A stretch of 64,000 nt of DNA from Ficedula albicollis (taxonomy: Eukaryota > Chordata > Aves > Passeriformes > Muscicapidae): the NCBI RefSeq assembly GCF_000247815.1, contig NC_021672.1, positions 74,678,425 to 74,742,424 on the forward strand, read 5' to 3'. Below are positions 10,755 through 25,039 of the stretch, in pieces. The notes under the pieces were generated by a model that worked only from the letters and a program-made list of their open reading frames with translations, was not told where the DNA came from and made no database searches. The position numbers were made by a program, and so were the translations under genes. Within the stretch, counting starts at the first letter, position 1. Every line of letters starts with the position of its first letter.

Positions 10755-12333
10755 AAAGAGTCCTGATGTGTTTGTGCCATCCAACCTTTCAACACCATCC
10801 TCTGCATTTCTCATAGGAGCACACTTGGAAAGAAAAATCCCTTGTTGCCACGTGGATGGATTTTAGATAAATTTTCCAAGAGCAGGCACCTTAAAGAGAG
10901 CAGGAGCTGAGGTTTTTTTGGTTTTTTTGTTTTTTTTTTTTCTTGAAGAACTGATTGCAGGTCCCAAGTATAGTTTTATCCAGTATTTAATGTCACCTTA
11001 CACAGCTGTTCACTGTTTATACAAAATAGAACTATGTAGTTTAAGTCAAAATGTGCAAGGCTGAGCCAACGTGTGTTCCTGACTTGCAGCTCTAAAGCTT
11101 CTTGTCTCAAGGCTGTTTCAGACCCATCTCCGAGCCCAAACTCCCCTGGGAAGGAGAGAAATCCGCAGTGGGGCTGCGCAGGAGAGTCCAGGTGCTTGAA
11201 TTAGCAGCTCAGCAGTCCCCACCCTGCACAGCTTCCTGTTCCCAACCCCAAATCAGCTTGGCACAAGACTCGCTCCCAACAAGCCAGAGCGTTTGTGCTC
11301 CTCCCACGGGCCCATCCTGCCCTTGGGTGGGTTTGTCACGAGATGGAGGGTGGTTCTAAACACAAAAAGGGGTCACAGCTGCAGAAAACAGGCTGAGTTC
11401 CGCTCTACAGCTCTGACAAAGAAAAACCAGACCTTCATTTCTCTTGGATTTTAGTAGGGGGCTTTGCTAGCTAGGGAACACACAGAGAAACAGCCACGAG
11501 TCTCTGTAAAAAAATTGCCTTTTAGGCATAACTCACCACTGGCTTTTTAAAGATGTGTTTTAAATGCTCTGAGGTTCAGTCAAAATAATGGAAAACTTGA
11601 ATATATCTGTCCTTATTGGTCCAAGAACAAGAAATTTCGATCTAAGACAGTGCAGATTACATGATATCTTTGGTTGAAATAAGAATATTAATCTAATCTT
11701 TATATAATAATACATCCAGAAGTGGAACTTCTGAGCCTTGAAGCTTGAACTTCATAAAATATTCCTGTTCCAATAAGAAGTATCACATTATCTACCTTGT
11801 CTACTTAAGTGCATGTTTTAAATGATGGATTAGTGGCTATTTTGGGTGCATTTTTGCTGTGTTATTATCTTGAGTCTCACTTAACTTGCACAACTGTTTG
11901 CAGAGTTATGAACCTGAACTCTTTATATGCCAAACTCAATCAGGATCTCTTTTTTTTCCTCTATGCTTTAGTCACACTTTCAAAAGAAGTATAGTTTACA
12001 CAGTGCCAGAGTGTTGTATTGATGTATTCTTGATTTATTTTTATTATATTTTACTTTACTTTTGTTAGCCAGAAACAAGAGGACAGCTTTTAATGAATTT
12101 ATGCAGAAAGACCAGGGAAAAATACCTAAGAGTCCCCATAAAATGATTATTTCTGGAAGTGGGGTATCTGTGGAGACACTGCAATCATTTCAGTGTAGAG
12201 GAAAGGTTGTGCCACTGCCAGAAGCTGCAAGATTGATAACATGTGGATCCCAGCCCTTTAACTCCTGAAGTATTTATTTTTAAAAAATATTTTTAAAGGT
12301 TTTTAAAATGCTTGGATAGCAAGAGGTGTGCAC

Positions 12334-12450
12334 ATCTGTAAGAGTGCTTTCTGGTAAATTCTGAAGTAGAAATTCGTCTTTGGCACCTTCAGGAGGTGCT
12401 TTGAGCTCGTGATTTATCATAGAGTAAGCTCTGTAGATCACCTGCACATC
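12334..12450 (-). CDS. weak candidate coding exon (first copy of the 1.93-kb duplication)
   Basis: After the minus-strand acceptor GCTGCTGCACAG there is a 39-codon frame starting DVQVIYRAYSMINHELKAPP and ending NLPESTLTD. The donor (GAT|GTGCAC) is poor, and the frame otherwise runs to TAA with AATAAA close behind. A hydrophobic stretch before it looks like a signal peptide but starts at GTG and is a translated pyrimidine tract. The matching region in the second copy is broken by the 65-base duplication, which brings in a stop (AAAGATTGA). No family recognised. Confidence 0.3.
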
Positions 12451-13161
12451 CTGTGCAGCAGCCAGTGCTAGGAGGCAAAGAACAAGTGAAGCTGTCAGGA
12501 GCACAGCAAGCCAGCAGCAAAGAAAAACTGCAGGGGAAAAAGATGAGCAGCAGTCCTAAAGTTGCCACATCTGCCACAGGTGTGTGGGAGCTTGAACTGG
12601 CTTTTTCACAGAACAGACCGTGGTTCGGAGACTTGAAAATCTGCTCTGAGGGTGTGTTTAAGCTGAAGGCTGTTTTTGGAACAAGAGTCCTGATGTGTTT
12701 GTGCCATCCAACCTTTCAACACCATCCTCTGCATTTCTCATAGGAGCACACTTGGAAAGAAAAATCCCTTGTTGCCACGTGGATGGATTTTAGATAAATT
12801 TTCCAAGAGCAGGCACCTTAAAGAGAGCAGGAGCTGAGGTTTTTTTGGTTTTTTTGTTTTTTTTTTTTCTTGAAGAACTGATTGCAGGTCCCAAGTATAG
12901 TTTTATCCAGTATTTAATGTCACCTTACACAGCTGTTCACTGTTTATACAAAATAGAACTATGTAGTTTAAGTCAAAATGTGCAAGGCTGAGCCAACGTG
13001 TGTTCCTGACTTGCAGCTCTAAAGCTTCTTGTCTCAAGGCTGTTTCAGACCCATCTCCGAGCCCAAACTCCCCTGGGAAGGAGAGAAATCCGCAGTGGGG
13101 CTGCGCAGGAGAGTCCAGGTGCTTGAATTAGCAGCTCAGCAGTCCCCACCCTGCACAGCTT

Positions 13162-13297
13162 CGTGCTCCCAACCCCAAATCAGCTTGGCACAAGACTTGC
13201 TCCCAACAAGCCAGAGCGTTTGTGCTCCTCCTGTTCCCAACCCCAAATCAGCTTGGCACAAGACTCGCTCCCAACAAGCCAGAGCGTTTGTGCTCCT
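13162..13297. repeat. 68-bp tandem duplication inside copy 2
   Basis: Two adjacent units of GCTCCCAACCCCAAATCAGC...TTGGCACAAGACT...CGTTTGTGCTCCTCC occur where copy 1 has only one (near 11240). This adds 68 bases to copy 2. Confidence 0.9.
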
Positions 13298-14371
13298 CCC
13301 ACGGGCCCATCCTGCCCTTGGGTGGGTTTGTCACGAGATGGAGGGTGGTTCTAAACACAAAAAGGGGTCACAGCTGCAGAAAACAGGCTGAGTTCCGCTC
13401 TACAGCTCTGACAGAGAAAAACCAGACCTTCATTTCTCTTGGATTTTAGTAGGGGGCTTTGCTAGCTAGGGAACACACAGAGAAACAGCCACGAGTCTCT
13501 GTAAAAAAACTGCCTTTTAGGCATAACTCACCACTGGCTTTTTAAAGATGTGTTTTAAATGCTCTGAGGTTCAGTCAAAATAATGGAAAACTTGAATATA
13601 TCTGTCCTTATTGGTCCAAGAACAAGAAATTTCGATCTAAGACAGTGCAGATTACATGATATCTTTGGTTGAAATAAGAATATTGATCTAATCTTTATAT
13701 AATAATACATCCAGAAGTGGAACTTCTGAGCCTTGAAGCTTGAACTTCATAAAATATTCCTGTTCCAATAAGAAGTATCACATTATCTACCTTGTCTACT
13801 TAAGTGCATGTTTTAAATGATGGATTAGTGGCTATTTTGGGTGCATTTTTGCTGTGTTATTATCTTGAGTCTCACTTAACTTGCACAACTGTTTGCAGAG
13901 TTATGAACCTGAACTCTTTATATGCCAAACTCAATCAGGATCTCTTTTTTTTCCTCTATGCTTTAGTCACACTTTCAAAAGAAGTATAGTTTACACAGTG
14001 CCAGAGTGTTGTATTGATGTATTCTTGATTTATTTTTATTATATTTTACTTTACTTTTGTTAGCCAGAAACAAGAGGACAGCTTTTAATGAATTTATGCA
14101 GAAAGACCAGGGAAAAATACCTAAGAGTCCCCATAAAATGATTATTTCTGGAAGTGGGGTATCTGTGGAGACACTGCAATCATTTCAGTGTAGAGGAAAG
14201 GTTGTGCCACTGCCAGAAGCTGCAAGATTGATAACATGTGGATCCCAGCCCTTTAACTCCTGAAGTATTTATTTTTAAAAAATATTTTTAAAGGTTTTTA
14301 AAATGCTTGGATAGCAAGAGGTGTGCACATCTGTAAGAGTGCTTTCTGGTAAATTCTGAAGTAGAAATTCG

Positions 14372-14500
14372 TCTTTGGCACCTTCAGGAGGTGCTTTGAG
14401 CTCGTGATTTATCATAGAGTAAGCTCTGTAGATCAATCTTTGGCACCTTCAGGAGGTGCTTTGAACTTGTGATTTATCATAGAGTAAGCTCTGTAGATCA
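14372..14500 (-). pseudogene. disrupted copy of the 12334-12450 candidate exon
   Basis: A 65-base segment (TCTTTGGCACCTTCAGGAGG...GATCA) is tandemly duplicated within the candidate exon. On the minus strand the frame that is open in copy 1 now meets TGA after the residues EGAKD. If the exon is coding, this copy is non-functional. If the duplication is an assembly error, so is the break. Confidence 0.35.
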
Positions 14501-14973
14501 CCTGCACATCCTGTGCAGCAGCCAGTGCTAGGAGGCAAAGAACAAGTGAAGCTGTCAGGAGCACAGCAAGCCAGCAGCAAAGAAAAACTGCAGGGGAAAA
14601 AGATGAGCAGCAGTCCTAAAGTTGCCACATCTGCCACAGGTGTGTGGGAGCTTGAACTGGCTTTTTCACAGAACAGACCGTGGTTCGGAGACTTGAAAAT
14701 CTGCTCTGAGGGTGTGTTTAAGCTGAAGGCTGTTTTTGGAACCAAAGCTAAACTTCAGAATTGAGAATTAAAGGAATAGAGGTGGAGTGCAGGGAAATTA
14801 ATTAGAGAAATCTTCAGCCCTTGTCCCGTGGTCAGGCTGACTTTGTCAGCACCTTGTTTTCACCATAACTTGAGTCACTTACGCAGTTAGTTCTTGATAT
14901 GTGCATTCTTTGGGAAAGAAAAGCATTTCTGGTGGTTCAACTATTCAGTTAACTGCTATTAGCTAATAATTTT

Positions 14974-15047
14974 TTCCTATGCATGGCCTGATTAATTTTT
15001 TTTCTGTATTTTTCTATGCATGGCCTGATTCATTCTTTTTCTGTATT
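14974..15047. repeat. 37-bp tandem duplication
   Basis: CTATGCATGGCCTGATTAAT/CATT...TTTTTCTGTATT occurs twice at an offset of 37. Confidence 0.85.
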
Positions 15048-15404
15048 AGTTAAAAATTTCCCCTTAAAATGTAAGCACAAATCCCAGCAGAGATCATAGT
15101 GAGCGTTGCACTGTGTTATTAACCCTTACAGCACCAAAACCCCCAATGAAGGAAAGAGAGGGAACAGCACCATAATTTTGACCTGTGCTTCTTGTTTCTA
15201 TGACTGACCAGCAGGACCACAAGAGAATCCCTTAACCTTTCTGGCTGCAGTGACAAGACAATTTTAATACTTCTACTGAACTTCATTTGGCCTAATAAGT
15301 TCCTATAAAGTGTTTTGATCAGTTTATTTAAATATGAGCCATCACTGAAGCAAGGCCTGCTCTTGCTGCTGTATTTTCCAGTGCTGAGATGAATGCTGAT
15401 AGAA

Positions 15405-15406
<2 letters not shown>

Positions 15407-15446
<40 letters not shown>
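15407..15446. repeat. poly-A tract, about 40 bases
   Basis: An uninterrupted A run following GATAGAAC. No LINE or SINE body precedes it and I see no target-site duplication, so it is more likely a simple tract than a retrotransposon tail. The long minus-strand frame through it is a by-product. Confidence 0.9.
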
Positions 15447-15450
<4 letters not shown>

Positions 15451-15931
15451 GATACAGGAGAAACCTGGAAAAATATTTTGCACATTCCCTGTATGCTTTA
15501 TCTTCCTTATTTTTCCCCAAGGAAAGAAAAGTGTAATGGCAAAAAGTAGGGTATTTAGCCAATTTTTTTACAGAGGAAAAAAGCAAAATTCCTTTCTGAA
15601 AAGTAGGACAATGGTAGCAAAAGTGGGGCAGCTCAGCTGCTCCCGCTGCTCCTGGAGAGCTCCTGGGGCTGGGCACAGGCAGAACCCAGGCTGCCTCCCT
15701 GGCACCACCTCTCAGGGTTTTGTCCTGTCCCACCTGAAAATGGCTCACAGGTACACCTGTGATTTCACCTGCTGGGGGCTGCGCTGAAACAGGAGCTGGC
15801 ACTGCACAGGGGTGTGGGAGGGGGAAGGTGGTGCAGAAACTGGGTGAACTGCGGTGCACTGCTCCTTCCAAAGGAGCAGGGACGTGTGCAAGGTCTGCCA
15901 GGCTGAGCCAGCTCTGGTGCACAGCCCAAAC

Positions 15932-16108
15932 GATGCTCCTGCTGCCAAGAGGGGAGGGCCAGTGCTCCTCTGCAAGGATATCCACAGGCAGAATTTTAAA
16001 GGAGAAATTTCTCCCCAAAATGATGCTCCTGCTGGCAAGAGGGGAGGGCCAGAGCTCCTCTGCAAGGATATCCACAGGCAGAATTTTAAAGGAGAAATTT
16101 CCCCCCAC
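15932..16108. repeat. 90-bp tandem duplication
   Basis: GATGCTCCTGCTGCCAAGAG...GGATATCCACAGGCAG...GAGAAATTTC occurs twice at an offset of 90 with few differences (GCTGCC/GCTGGC, CAGTGC/CAGAGC). Confidence 0.92.
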
Positions 16109-16543
16109 CCGTGTCAGAAACAAATGTCAGCACCCAAGGCACAGAAATCATTTTTTGCCTGGTTTTAAATTTTAAAGACTTCATAAAAAGAGTTAACCAA
16201 GGCAGTGGCTGTGAAGAGATTCAGAGAATGGAGGTGGAAGTCAGAAAGATCTGAAACATAATTTACATTTGAGAAGTGGTGCAGCCAGAAATTAGGTTTC
16301 CCTTGGAGTTTCTAAGTGATTGAAAAGAAGTGTGGGTGTTCTCTCTCAAATCATTCTGTGTCTGACCCACCAAGTGTCCAGTTGGGATTTGAGTAAGATA
16401 GGCAGAGCTTCAAACATCAGAACTCCCACGTTTGTAGGCTAAGGAAGGATTTGCTGTGGGGAGTGCCGATGCACAGCTGAATAACAAAAACTGTAAACTT
16501 ATTATATGTATTTTATATGTATTGATATATTATATGTATAATA

Positions 16544-18634
<2,091 letters not shown>

Positions 18635-19658
18635 GTGTTCAGGGGTTCCCTTGCTCAGCTCACAGCCAGGCTGGCACATCCCCATCCCTGCAGGTGTTCA
18701 GGGGTTCCCTTGCTCAGCTCACAGCCAGGCTGGCACATCCCCATCCCTGCAGGTGTTCAGGGGTTCCCTTGCTCAGCTCACAGCCAGGCTGGCACATCCC
18801 CATCCCTGCAGGTGTTCAGGGGTTCCCTTGCTCAGCTCACAGCCAGGCTGGCACATCCCGCCAGGCTGGCACCTTGCTCAGCTCACAGCCAGGCTGGCAC
18901 ATCCCCATCCCTGCAGGTGTTCAGGGGTTCCCTTGCTCAGCTCACAGCCAGGCTGGCACATCCCCATCCCTGCAGGTGTTCAGGGGTTCCCTTGCTCAGC
19001 TCACAGCCAGGCTGGCACATCCCCATCCCTGCAGGTGTTCAGGGGTTCCCTTGCTCAGCTCACAGCCAGGCTGGCACATCCCCATCCCTGCAGGTGTTCA
19101 GGGGATCCCTTGCTCAGCTCACAGCCAGGCTGGCACATCCCCATCCCTGCAGGTGTTCAGGGGTTCCCTTGCTCAGCTCACAGCCAGGCTGGCACATCCC
19201 CATCCCTGCAGGTGTTCAGGGGTTCCCTTGCTCAGCTCACAGCCAGGCTGGCACATCCCCATCCCTGCAGGTGTTCAGGGGTTCCCTTGCTCAGCTCACA
19301 GCCAGGCTGGCACATCCCCATCCCTGCAGGTGTTCAGGGGTTCCCTTGCTCAGCTCACAGCCAGGCTGGCACATCCCCATCCCTGCAGGTGTTCAGGGGT
19401 TCCCTTGCTCAGCTCACAGCCAGGCTGGCACATCCCCATCCCTGCAGGTGAGGGGTTCCCTTGCTCAGCTCATCCCTGCAGGTGTTCAGGGGTTCCCTTG
19501 CTCAGCTCACAGCCAGGCTGGCACATCCCCATCCCTGCAGGTGTTCAGGGGTTCCCTTGCTCAGCTCACAGCCAGGCTGGCACATCCCCATCCCTGCAGG
19601 TGTTCAGGGGTTCCCTTGCTCAGCTCACAGCCAGGCTGGCACATCCCCATCCCTGCAG
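18635..19658. repeat. 59-bp minisatellite, about 17 copies
   Basis: The unit runs GTGTTCAGGGGTTCCCTTGC, then TCAGCTCACAGCCAGGCTGG, then CACATCCCCATCCCTGCAG. Units are nearly identical apart from one GGGATCCC variant and two shortened units (around 18858-18880 and 19450-19480). Because 59 is not a multiple of three, all three frames cycle through the same sequence and stay open, which explains the long apparent proteins here. The array ends directly against a CR1 3' end. Confidence 0.95.
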
Positions 19659-19663
19659 GTGTT

Positions 19664-19783
19664 CCAGGCTGGGTTGGGTGGCTCTGGGCAGCCTGCTCTG
19701 GTGGCAGCTGGCCCTGGCCATGGCAGGGGCTGGAACTGGCTCCAAGGTCCCTTTCAACCCAGACCATGCTGTCATTACAGGAT
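19664..19783 (+). mobile_element. CR1 LINE 3'-end fragment
   Basis: Contains the CR1 tail blocks CCAGGCTGGGTTGGGTGGCT, CAGCCTGCTCTGGTGGCAG, CCATGGCAGGGGCTGGAACT and AAGGTCCCTTTCAACCCAGA. Only about 120 bases remain. The minisatellite's CCAGGCTGG motif also occurs at the start of this CR1 piece, so the array may have grown from its edge. Confidence 0.8.
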
Positions 19784-22700
19784 GTCTGAGAATAAAAACC
19801 ACTGCCCAGCGTGGGCATGTCAGACAGGTGCAAGGATGCTTTGCTTTTTTCTCAGCATAAGGCAGAGGCTCCTAGTACAGCGAGGAAAGCTCATTATCCA
19901 GAGTAAAAGTGGGATCTGTTGACAGGAGCTACAGCTTGAGTGCTATCAAACACACCTTTATTCCCTTTTCCTCCCAGTCTCTTTGCTTTCACATGACTGC
20001 AGTTCAGGATTTCACTTTCAAATAAATATTTGGAACTCGTATCCAAAAAGACAAACAAATAGGCAGAGAAGAATTTGCCTGAGTAAGCGAACACTCCTAT
20101 TCAAAATTCTGTGGCTAGATGAACGGATAAGTGACAACAGTGATGAATAAATAGTGCCTGGGCTGCCAAAACCCAGCATTAGAAAGTACAAACAAAGCAG
20201 CACAGAAAACAGATGGGTTCACTTGAAGTTTTATCCTTTTTCAGTCAAGAGATGCTAATGAGGCAGCAATGGGCACTGGTGCCACATGGAGACTCTCCCG
20301 AGGAAACCAGCTTTTGTCTGCTCCTCCTGGAGCCCCAGGAGCAAAGGCTGCTCTGAAAAACACAGCTTATGGGGCTCCCAGCCTCAAAGTGCTTAAAACA
20401 AATTTTAAATACAACCAAGTTACGCTTGAAATGAAACCCCCAGCTTGAAAGTTTGGCAAGCTGTGGTGCAAATACCCAAAATTTAATATGTCTGGACAAA
20501 AAGCCGAGAAAAGCGTGTCTTGGTCTGCACATGTGGGTTTGGATGCTGTGTCTAGAAGGAAATGGTAAGAGCAGTAACATCTCCCAGTGACAATTGCCTG
20601 TTCTGGAAGTTCTCAGGGGAGGTTTCTAGCAGTGGCTCTCACTTTGCTGTGCTCCCAGCCCCGAGCCTGCTGCTCTTCTGCACGCTCTCCTCCCGTGCTG
20701 CACCTCTGGCCAGCTCCTTCCTTGGGCCTCTCACACTCTTTCCTTCCCTATTTGCCCCACACCTTTCTCCTTGCATCACTGGCCACTCAGTATTTACTTC
20801 TATTTAAAAAAAACCAGCAGAGATGCATCCAACCTGTGCTGCTAACAGATGAAATGGCACATTATATAGCAGAGATGTATCCAACCTGTGCTGCTAACAG
20901 ATGAAATGGCTTTTGCTAGGACTATCTAAAGTCACTTTTTGCAGGTATTTTCCTCCCAGGCATTGTGAAAGCTGCTCCAGGTCTTTGATCCTGTTCTGGG
21001 AAGCTCCAGGTGACCCAGGTATAATTATGGCCTTCGCAGCCAGCACTGGTGGGGTCTGTGCTGGGACACCTGTGGGCTGGAATGTGTCTCATGGGCTGGA
21101 AAAAGTGTTTTATAGCTGCATGAAGGGTGAGGGGAATGTATAGCTGCAAGGTTATTTTAGAGAGAAGCCAAGAAAAACCCCGGCTGTGACTTCTCAGCGA
21201 GCAAGGAATTTAATTCATTTTTTAAAAAAGTGCTTGAAAACAAAAACCCTGATGCTCCCTGATGCGGGAATTTAATTCATTTTTTAAAAAGCTGTTTGAA
21301 AACAAAAACCCTGATGCTCCCTGATGCTTTCTCATTCACTTTCCATGTCACATAAGTCACCTTTGGTACACTCAGTTGAGGGTTTTCATCAAGGTGTTCA
21401 TGTGCACACACAGACTCATTTATATTCGAGGTGTCATTTCCCCACAGTGACTTTGAGCTCCTGCATGAGGCTGAGTGAAGAGCTGACCCTCACTCTTTGG
21501 CTGCAGCAGAGCAAGAGGCCTAATGGCTCCTCTGTGCTCAGACACACGTGCTGAAAGGAGTTTAATAACACAACGATGGTGCTGCCTTCCTCTGTCCTTG
21601 CTTAGGGTATCTCTCATCTGGCTGATTGGAGCGAATTCCCAAAGAGTTCTGGTGTTTCAGCCCACTTCCTAATCAAATAGGTTCATTACTTCTGTCATTG
21701 TCCTTGTCCTGGGGGGGAAGGACATGCAGTATTGTTCATCCCATGCAGGGTTTGAGATCAAAATCCCATCACGGTGCCATCCCCCCCCTCCCCATCCTCG
21801 CTTCCCTTTTCTCCAGTCTTGGAGGATGGTGCTGGTCCTTTACTTGCCCAGCTGTGCTGTCCAGCCCATCAGAGCATCTGAGGAGCAGCAGAGGCTCTGG
21901 CAGCCTGCAGGGGAGCCTGTGCCACCTTCACCAGCCCAGCTGCTGCCTCGCCTGCCTCGCTGCTGCCCTTTCCTTGCGCCAGTCAGCCACCAAGGGATCA
22001 CAGGCACGCCAGGCCAGCAGCTGCCCAGCATTTACCCAGTTGCTGGCTTTCCTGGGATGGTCCAGCCACAGGGACAGCTCCTAAAGTAAAGGAGCTACAA
22101 CTGCCAGTGCATATGTCTGTGTTTTCCTAACTGCAGTTATCAAGGGAAATAAAAACTTGCATTCCCTCTTGTTCTCCTGCAGGGACTGTGCCTAATGCTG
22201 GGATTACTGACATCTGCGTGTCATTTCAGTGGTAATTACAGCTGGGACCTGCTAACCCCACTCTGTGAGTAAGGGCTGCTCCTAAATGATTGGAAACTTC
22301 TTGGCAGTTCATGGTTGAATTATAACAATTAGCTGACTCTTCATGCTCTTTTGATAGTTGGGTAAAGGTTGTGCTCTTTTCTTAGCACCAGAGTTGACTG
22401 TTTAATCAGCAAGAAGAATGGTCCTTCTGGTGAATATTAGATTTCAACTAAGCCTCATTTTGTGTTAATTGTCTCACTGACAACTTCCTCTCCTTGTCCC
22501 CTTCCCCCATATAGGAGGAATGATGGAAATCTGGAATTAATATTTCCATGGAGATGATGTAATTTCCTGAGTTGCTCCAAAGTAATCTGAATTTGAAAAC
22601 TCTCTTAACTACTAATTTGAGGAAAAGGATAATAAACAATACAAATATATTAATGGCTAAAACATGTTATCTCATTTTAGATATCTTATGCCCAGTAATG

Positions 22701-23470
22701 TATTCTGTGCTTGCCTAACAAGGGGCTAAGCACAAGAAATACAACGTTGAAACTCAAAGTTTGTGCTGTTTGTTGCCTGTGAATAAGATTAGAGTAACTG
22801 TTTATACATCTGTTAAAAGCTACTGTCCTTGCAAACAATGGAAAGAATAGTGAATAATGAGTTTTTCATTTGTGAGATGATGGGCAAATTTTAAAGAGGT
22901 TAGAAATTAACTTTATTTCTCAAATGAATGGGTTTCAGCCCTCGTATCCGTGTCATGACTACCCAAGGAAAAGTCAAGTTAAAGCTTTTTTGGACAAGGG
23001 CTGAAAATGTAAATAGCAGTCTAAGATTGCCGTGCTGCAGTGAATTTGGCCTTTGACTGCCACATTTGGTGTTGTTCTGGTGCAATAGCCATTATGGGAT
23101 AGCTTTGCTCACCCTGGAAAACACATGTTTTAATAATTCTGTGCTGCTTACCAGGAGCAAGATGAAATAAATGGGCCGTGGGGCAGATGAATGAGATTTT
23201 ACTGGCTTTGTTAAGAGTATCAGTTCCTTAATTGAGAAACCATAATGAAATTCAGAAAAACTTTTCCAAATCATCACCCTCCTTGGAGATGCCTCAATTC
23301 TGGAAGTTTGGAAAGCTTCTGAAACTTGTCAACAAGTGATATTTTGTGAACTGGAATTTGAGGTAAAACAGTTAGAAGAAATAGAAAAGAGAAGCTATTT
23401 CCAGGAGATGATCCTTGCTGTATCTTTACATATAAAAGATATATAACATAACTCTATATGTGCAAGCACA
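19784..23470. other. no gene seen; two small duplications
   Basis: Mostly spacer- or intron-like. It holds a 52-base-offset duplication at 20816-20910 (AGAGATGCATCCAACCTGTG...GATGAAATGGC) and a 62-base-offset one at 21205-21327 (GAATTTAATTCATTTTTTAA...CTGATGCTCCCTGATGC). 21700-22090 is GC-richer with overlapping short frames that look spurious. Confidence 0.5.
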
Positions 23471-23474
23471 GTGC

Positions 23475-23580
23475 CTAGGGACATGGTTGCCTGCTGGATG
23501 GGCTGGTTTAAGGTTTATGGTTGGACTTGATGGTCTTAAGGGACTTTTCCAATCCAGAAGGTTCTGATTCTCTAAAACAA
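23475..23580 (+). mobile_element. CR1-like LINE 3'-end fragment
   Basis: GTGCCTAGGGACATGGTT, then TTATGGTTGGACTTGATGGT, then CTTAAGGGACTTTTCCAATC and GGTTCTGATTCT match the 3' end of a common avian CR1 subfamily. Diverged and truncated. It lies just upstream of the (CCTATT)n array. Confidence 0.75.
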
Positions 23581-23657
23581 GTCTTGCTGAAATTCAGGTA
23601 TAATTCCAAAATGCTGGGAGTTTATACAGACAGTTGCTGGCTCTATCTCCAGTGGAT

Positions 23658-24979
23658 CCTATTCCTATTCCTATTCCTATTCCTATTCCTATTCCTATTC
23701 CTATTCCTATTCCTATTCCTATTCCTATTCCTATTCCTATTCCTATTCCTATTCCTATTCCTATTCCTATTCCTATTCCTATTCCTATTCCTATTCCTAT
23801 TCCTATTCCTATTCCTATTCCTATTCCTATTCCTATTCCTATTCCTATTCCTATTCCTATTCCTATTCCTATTCCTATTCCTATTCCTATTCCTATTCCT
23901 ATTCCTATTCCTATTCCTATTCCTATTCCTATTCCTATTCCTATTCCTATTCCTATTCCTATTCCTATTCCTATTCCTATTCCTATTCCTATTCCTATTC
24001 CTATTCCTATTCCTATTCCTATTCCTATTCCTATTCCTATTCCTATTCCTATTCCTATTCCTATTCCTATTCCTATTCCTATTCCTATTCCTATTCCTAT
24101 TCCTATTCCTATTCCTATTCCTATTCCTATTCCTATTCCTATTCCTATTCCTATTCCTATTCCTATTCCTATTCCTATTCCTATTCCTATTCCTATTCCT
24201 ATTCCTATTCCTATTCCTATTCCTATTCCTATTCCTATTCCTATTCCTATTCCTATTCCTATTCCTATTCCTATTCCTATTCCTATTCCTATTCCTATTC
24301 CTATTCCTATTCCTATTCCTATTCCTATTCCTATTCCTATTCCTATTCCTATTCCTATTCCTATTCCTATTCCTATTCCTATTCCTATTCCTATTCCTAT
24401 TCCTATTCCTATTCCTATTCCTATTCCTATTCCTATTCCTATTCCTATTCCTATTCCTATTCCTATTCCTATTCCTATTCCTATTCCTATTCCTATTCCT
24501 ATTCCTATTCCTATTCCTATTCCTATTCCTATTCCTATTCCTATTCCTATTCCTATTCCTATTCCTATTCCTATTCCTATTCCTATTCCTATTCCTATTC
24601 CTATTCCTATTCCTATTCCTATTCCTATTCCTATTCCTATTCCTATTCCTATTCCTATTCCTATTCCTATTCCTATTCCTATTCCTATTCCTATTCCTAT
24701 TCCTATTCCTATTCCTATTCCTATTCCTATTCCTATTCCTATTCCTATTCCTATTCCTATTCCTATTCCTATTCCTATTCCTATTCCTATTCCTATTCCT
24801 ATTCCTATTCCTATTCCTATTCCTATTCCTATTCCTATTCCTATTCCTATTCCTATTCCTATTCCTATTCCTATTCCTATTCCTATTCCTATTCCTATTC
24901 CTATTCCTATTCCTATTCCTATTCCTATTCCTATTCCTATTCCTATTCCTATTCCTATTCCTATTCCTATTCCTATTCC
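23658..24979. repeat. (CCTATT)n hexamer array, about 220 perfect copies
   Basis: About 1,322 bases of CCTATT with no interruption that I can see. The six-base unit keeps all frames open, giving dipeptide repeats (Leu-Phe, Ile-Pro, Gly-Ile) that are not genes. It is not the vertebrate telomere repeat (CCCTAA/TTAGGG). Confidence 0.97.
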
Positions 24980-25032
24980 ATTCTTATTCTTCTTCTTATT
25001 CTTATTCTTATTCTTATTCTTATTCTTATATT
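24980..25032. repeat. (TTCTTA)n variant tail of the hexamer array
   Basis: The main array passes abruptly into ATTCTTATTCTTCTTCTTAT and further TTCTTA units, a C-to-T variant of the hexamer. All visible variation is at this right edge. Confidence 0.9.
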
Positions 25033-25039
25033 TTATGCA

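Larger units (their letters stand above)
10755..14742. repeat. about 1.93-kb tandem duplication, two copies
   Basis: Copy 1 spans about 10755-12681 and copy 2 about 12682-14742, starting AGAGTCCTGATGTGTTTGTG and ending CTGTTTTTGGA. Identity is very high (isolated changes such as AATTGCC against AACTGCC). Copy 2 is longer because of two further internal duplications, 68 bases at 13162-13297 and 65 bases at 14372-14500. Each copy carries the minus-strand candidate exon described at 12334. Confidence 0.93.

Noticed and set aside
12451..12504. Signal peptide (MLLTASLVLCLLALAAAQ) before the candidate exon
   Set aside because: The first codon is GTG, and the hydrophobic run is a translated pyrimidine tract lying before an acceptor.
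23658..24979. Interstitial telomere array
   Set aside because: The unit is CCTATT, not CCCTAA/TTAGGG.
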